In this document: in pieces, positions 62,620-64,000 of the stretch
Numbering within the stretch: position 1 is the stretch's first letter
How the letters are laid out: every line of letters starts with the position of its first letter
Assembly (NCBI RefSeq): GCF_000295955.2
Contig: NZ_ALXE01000070.1
Location: 1-64,000, forward strand
From: Pantoea sp. A4
GTDB lineage: Bacteria; Pseudomonadota; Gammaproteobacteria; Enterobacterales; Enterobacteriaceae
Reading direction: 5' to 3'
DNA length: 64,000 nt
Program-made: the position numbers and the translations under genes
Notes under the pieces: model-generated
Seen by the model: the letters and a program-made list of their open reading frames with translations, nothing else
What the model was told of the DNA's origin: nothing
Database searches by the model: none

Positions 62620-63627
62620 ATGAGTATGAAACCCATCGTTTTCAGCGGCGCACAGCCCTCCGGTGAACTGACCATTGGCAACTATATGGGTGCGCTACGT
62701 CAGTGGGTGCAGATGCAGGATGATTACCACTGTATCTACTGCATCGTTGATTTGCATGCGATCACCGTGCGACAGGATCCAGAGAAGCTGCGTAAAGCCA
62801 CGCTGGATACGCTGGCTCTCTACCTTGCTTGTGGTATCGATCCGAACAAGAGCACCATCTTTGTTCAGTCCCACGTCCCTGAGCACGCGCAGCTGAGCTG
62901 GATCCTGAACTGCTACGCGTATTTCGGTGAACTGAGCCGTATGACGCAGTTCAAAGACAAATCTGCCCGCTACGAAGAGAACATCAACGCCGGTCTGTTT
63001 GATTACCCGGTACTGATGGCGGCGGATATCCTGCTGTATCAGACGAATCAGGTGCCGGTAGGTGAAGATCAGAAGCAGCACCTTGAGCTGAGCCGCGATA
63101 TTGCCGGACGTTTTAACGCGCTGTATGGCGATATCTTCAAGATCCCAGAGCCGTTTATTCCGAAGTCGGGTGCCCGCGTGATGTCACTGCTGGAACCGAC
63201 CAAGAAAATGTCTAAGTCGGATGATAACCGTAATAACGTGATCGGCCTGCTGGAAGATCCGAAAGCCGTCGTGAAGAAGATCAAACGTGCGGTAACCGAT
63301 TCCGAAGAGCCGCCTGTCATCCGCTACGACGTGCAGAACAAAGCCGGTGTCTCTAACCTGCTGGATATTCTCTCGGGCGTGACCGGCAAAACCATTGCTG
63401 AGCTGGAGCAGGAATTTAACGGCCAGATGTATGGTCACCTGAAAGGTGCAGTGGCAGAAGCCGTTTCTGGCATGTTGTCTGAGTTGCAGGAACGTTATCA
63501 CCGTTATCGCAATGACGAAGCTTTCCTCAACCAGGTCATGCGTGACGGTGCAGCCAAAGCCCGTGCCCACGCGCAGGAAACCCTGAAAAAAGTCTACGAA
63601 GCCGTAGGTTTCGTCGCTCAGCCGTAA
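62620..63627 (+). CDS. trpS: tryptophanyl-tRNA synthetase
   Basis: TrpRS charges tRNA-Trp with tryptophan. The 335 residues (E. coli 334) form a class I synthetase. The HIGH-type motif is the TIGN in GAQPSGELTIGNYMGALR, and the KMSKS loop reads KKMSKSDDN. The sequence is nearly collinear with E. coli TrpS. It starts 10 bp after gph and is followed by a strong terminator. Confidence 0.98.
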   Translation: MSMKPIVFSGAQPSGELTIGNYMGALRQWVQMQDDYHCIYCIVDLHAITVRQDPEKLRKATLDTLALYLACGIDPNKSTIFVQSHVPEHAQLSWILNCYAYFGELSRMTQFKDKSARYEENINAGLFDYPVLMAADILLYQTNQVPVGEDQKQHLELSRDIAGRFNALYGDIFKIPEPFIPKSGARVMSLLEPTKKMSKSDDNRNNVIGLLEDPKAVVKKIKRAVTDSEEPPVIRYDVQNKAGVSNLLDILSGVTGKTIAELEQEFNGQMYGHLKGAVAEAVSGMLSELQERYHRYRNDEAFLNQVMRDGAAKARAHAQETLKKVYEAVGFVAQP

Positions 63628-63642
63628 GTTTTTCCTCTGTTA

Positions 63643-63669
63643 ACTCGCGCCAGTCAGGCGCGGGTTTTT
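63643..63669 (+). terminator. trpS terminator
   Basis: CTCGCGCC and GGCGCGGG form a stem with a short AGTCA loop followed by TTTTT. It begins 16 bp after the trpS stop. Confidence 0.9.
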
Positions 63670-63722
63670 CTTCCGTTCCGTGCTAGTTTATTTGTTGACC
63701 CATCCAACAGGAGAGGAAGGCA

Positions 63723-64000
63723 ATGACGTCACCGAAATGGATCAGCAACCTGCGCTTGCCCGAACGTGAAGGGTTATGGCAACTGGAAATCTCCCAAGGC
63801 CGTATCGCGGCTATTACCCCCCAACAGCAGCCGCTGTGTGGTGACGATGTACTGGATGCAGAGCTTGGCATCGCTTACCCGCCACTGATTGAACCGCATA
63901 TTCATCTCGATACCACGCAAACCGCCGGGCAGCCTGCCTGGAATCAGTCCGGCACGCTGTTTGAAGGCATTGAACGCTGGGCGGAACGTAAGGCGATGCT
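63723..64000 (+). CDS. codA: cytosine deaminase CodA-like, 5' part
   Basis: The frame opens at ATG 63723 behind AGGAGAGG and runs off the window after 92 codons. Translation gives MTSPKWISNLRLPEREGLWQ, then a Pro-rich loop PPLIEPHIHLDTTQTAGQPA and WNQSGTLFEGIERWAERKAM. The metal-binding HIHLD and the following segment match E. coli CodA almost exactly (amidohydrolase family, cytosine to uracil). Only the first 92 residues can be seen. The symbol is provisional because other amidohydrolases share the opening motif. Confidence 0.8.
   Translation, partial: MTSPKWISNLRLPEREGLWQLEISQGRIAAITPQQQPLCGDDVLDAELGIAYPPLIEPHIHLDTTQTAGQPAWNQSGTLFEGIERWAERKAM

Overview
This is a chromosomal segment of an enterobacterium (order Enterobacterales). 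Gene content and order largely follow the Escherichia coli ugp-ggt-gnt-asd-glg-glp-mal-bioH-ompB-mrcA-hof-aro-dam-trpS region, read in one direction. The proteins resemble E. coli ones closely but with many substitutions, and the losses (malT, rtc and feo genes are not between their usual neighbours) suggest an Erwiniaceae-like genome such as Pantoea or Erwinia. That family assignment is an impression from gene content, not a proof.

Layout. 1-5266: a 35-bp tandem repeat at the left edge, then a Pho-box-controlled ugpBAECQ operon (glycerol-3-phosphate and glycerophosphodiester uptake). 5263-8656: yhhA, ggt, a REPIN-like inverted repeat element abutting a DUF559 nuclease-like gene, and the acyltransferase gene aaaT. 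8762-8878: the iron-stress small RNA RyhB with its Fur box. 8976-11983: gntR and gntKU (gluconate use). 11999-13337: a three-gene operon of unknown function with a strong promoter. 13483-15401: yhgN and asd. 15823-25238: the glycogen operon glgBXCAP. 25391-29541: a small TRL-type lipoprotein, glpD, and the divergent glpEGR operon with GlpR operators between them. 29695-34191: malPQ with no malT beside it. 34236-36351: nfuA, gntX, bioH. 36363-38480: a possible 41-residue ORF, a DUF1471 periplasmic protein and a YcjM-like GH13 phosphorylase gene, where E. coli carries feoABC. 38603-43943: tex, greB, ompR-envZ. 43985-50055: pckA, hslO, hslR, yrfG, igaA. 50457-53623: nudE and mrcA. 53741-57174: hofMNOPQ. 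57540-63627: aroK, aroB, damX, dam, rpe, gph, trpS. 63723 to the end: the start of a codA-like cytosine deaminase gene.

How the genes work together. Much of the window handles storage and breakdown of carbohydrate: glycogen synthesis (glgBCA), glycogen degradation (glgX, glgP), maltodextrin use (malPQ), glucosyl-glycerate or sucrose type phosphorolysis (36801-38480), gluconate entry (gntKU), glycerol-phosphate use (ugp, glp), gluconeogenesis (pckA) and the pentose phosphate path (rpe). The rest is envelope homeostasis (ompR-envZ, igaA, mrcA, damX), redox and heat-stress repair (nfuA, hslO, hslR), shikimate synthesis and DNA methylation.

The parts with no standard explanation are the 35-bp tandem repeat, the REPIN-like element and its DUF559 gene, the 12.0-13.3 kb operon, the lipoprotein leader with an intrinsic terminator just before its start, the orphan phosphorylase, and malPQ without malT. 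No tRNA, rRNA, insertion sequence or CRISPR array was found.
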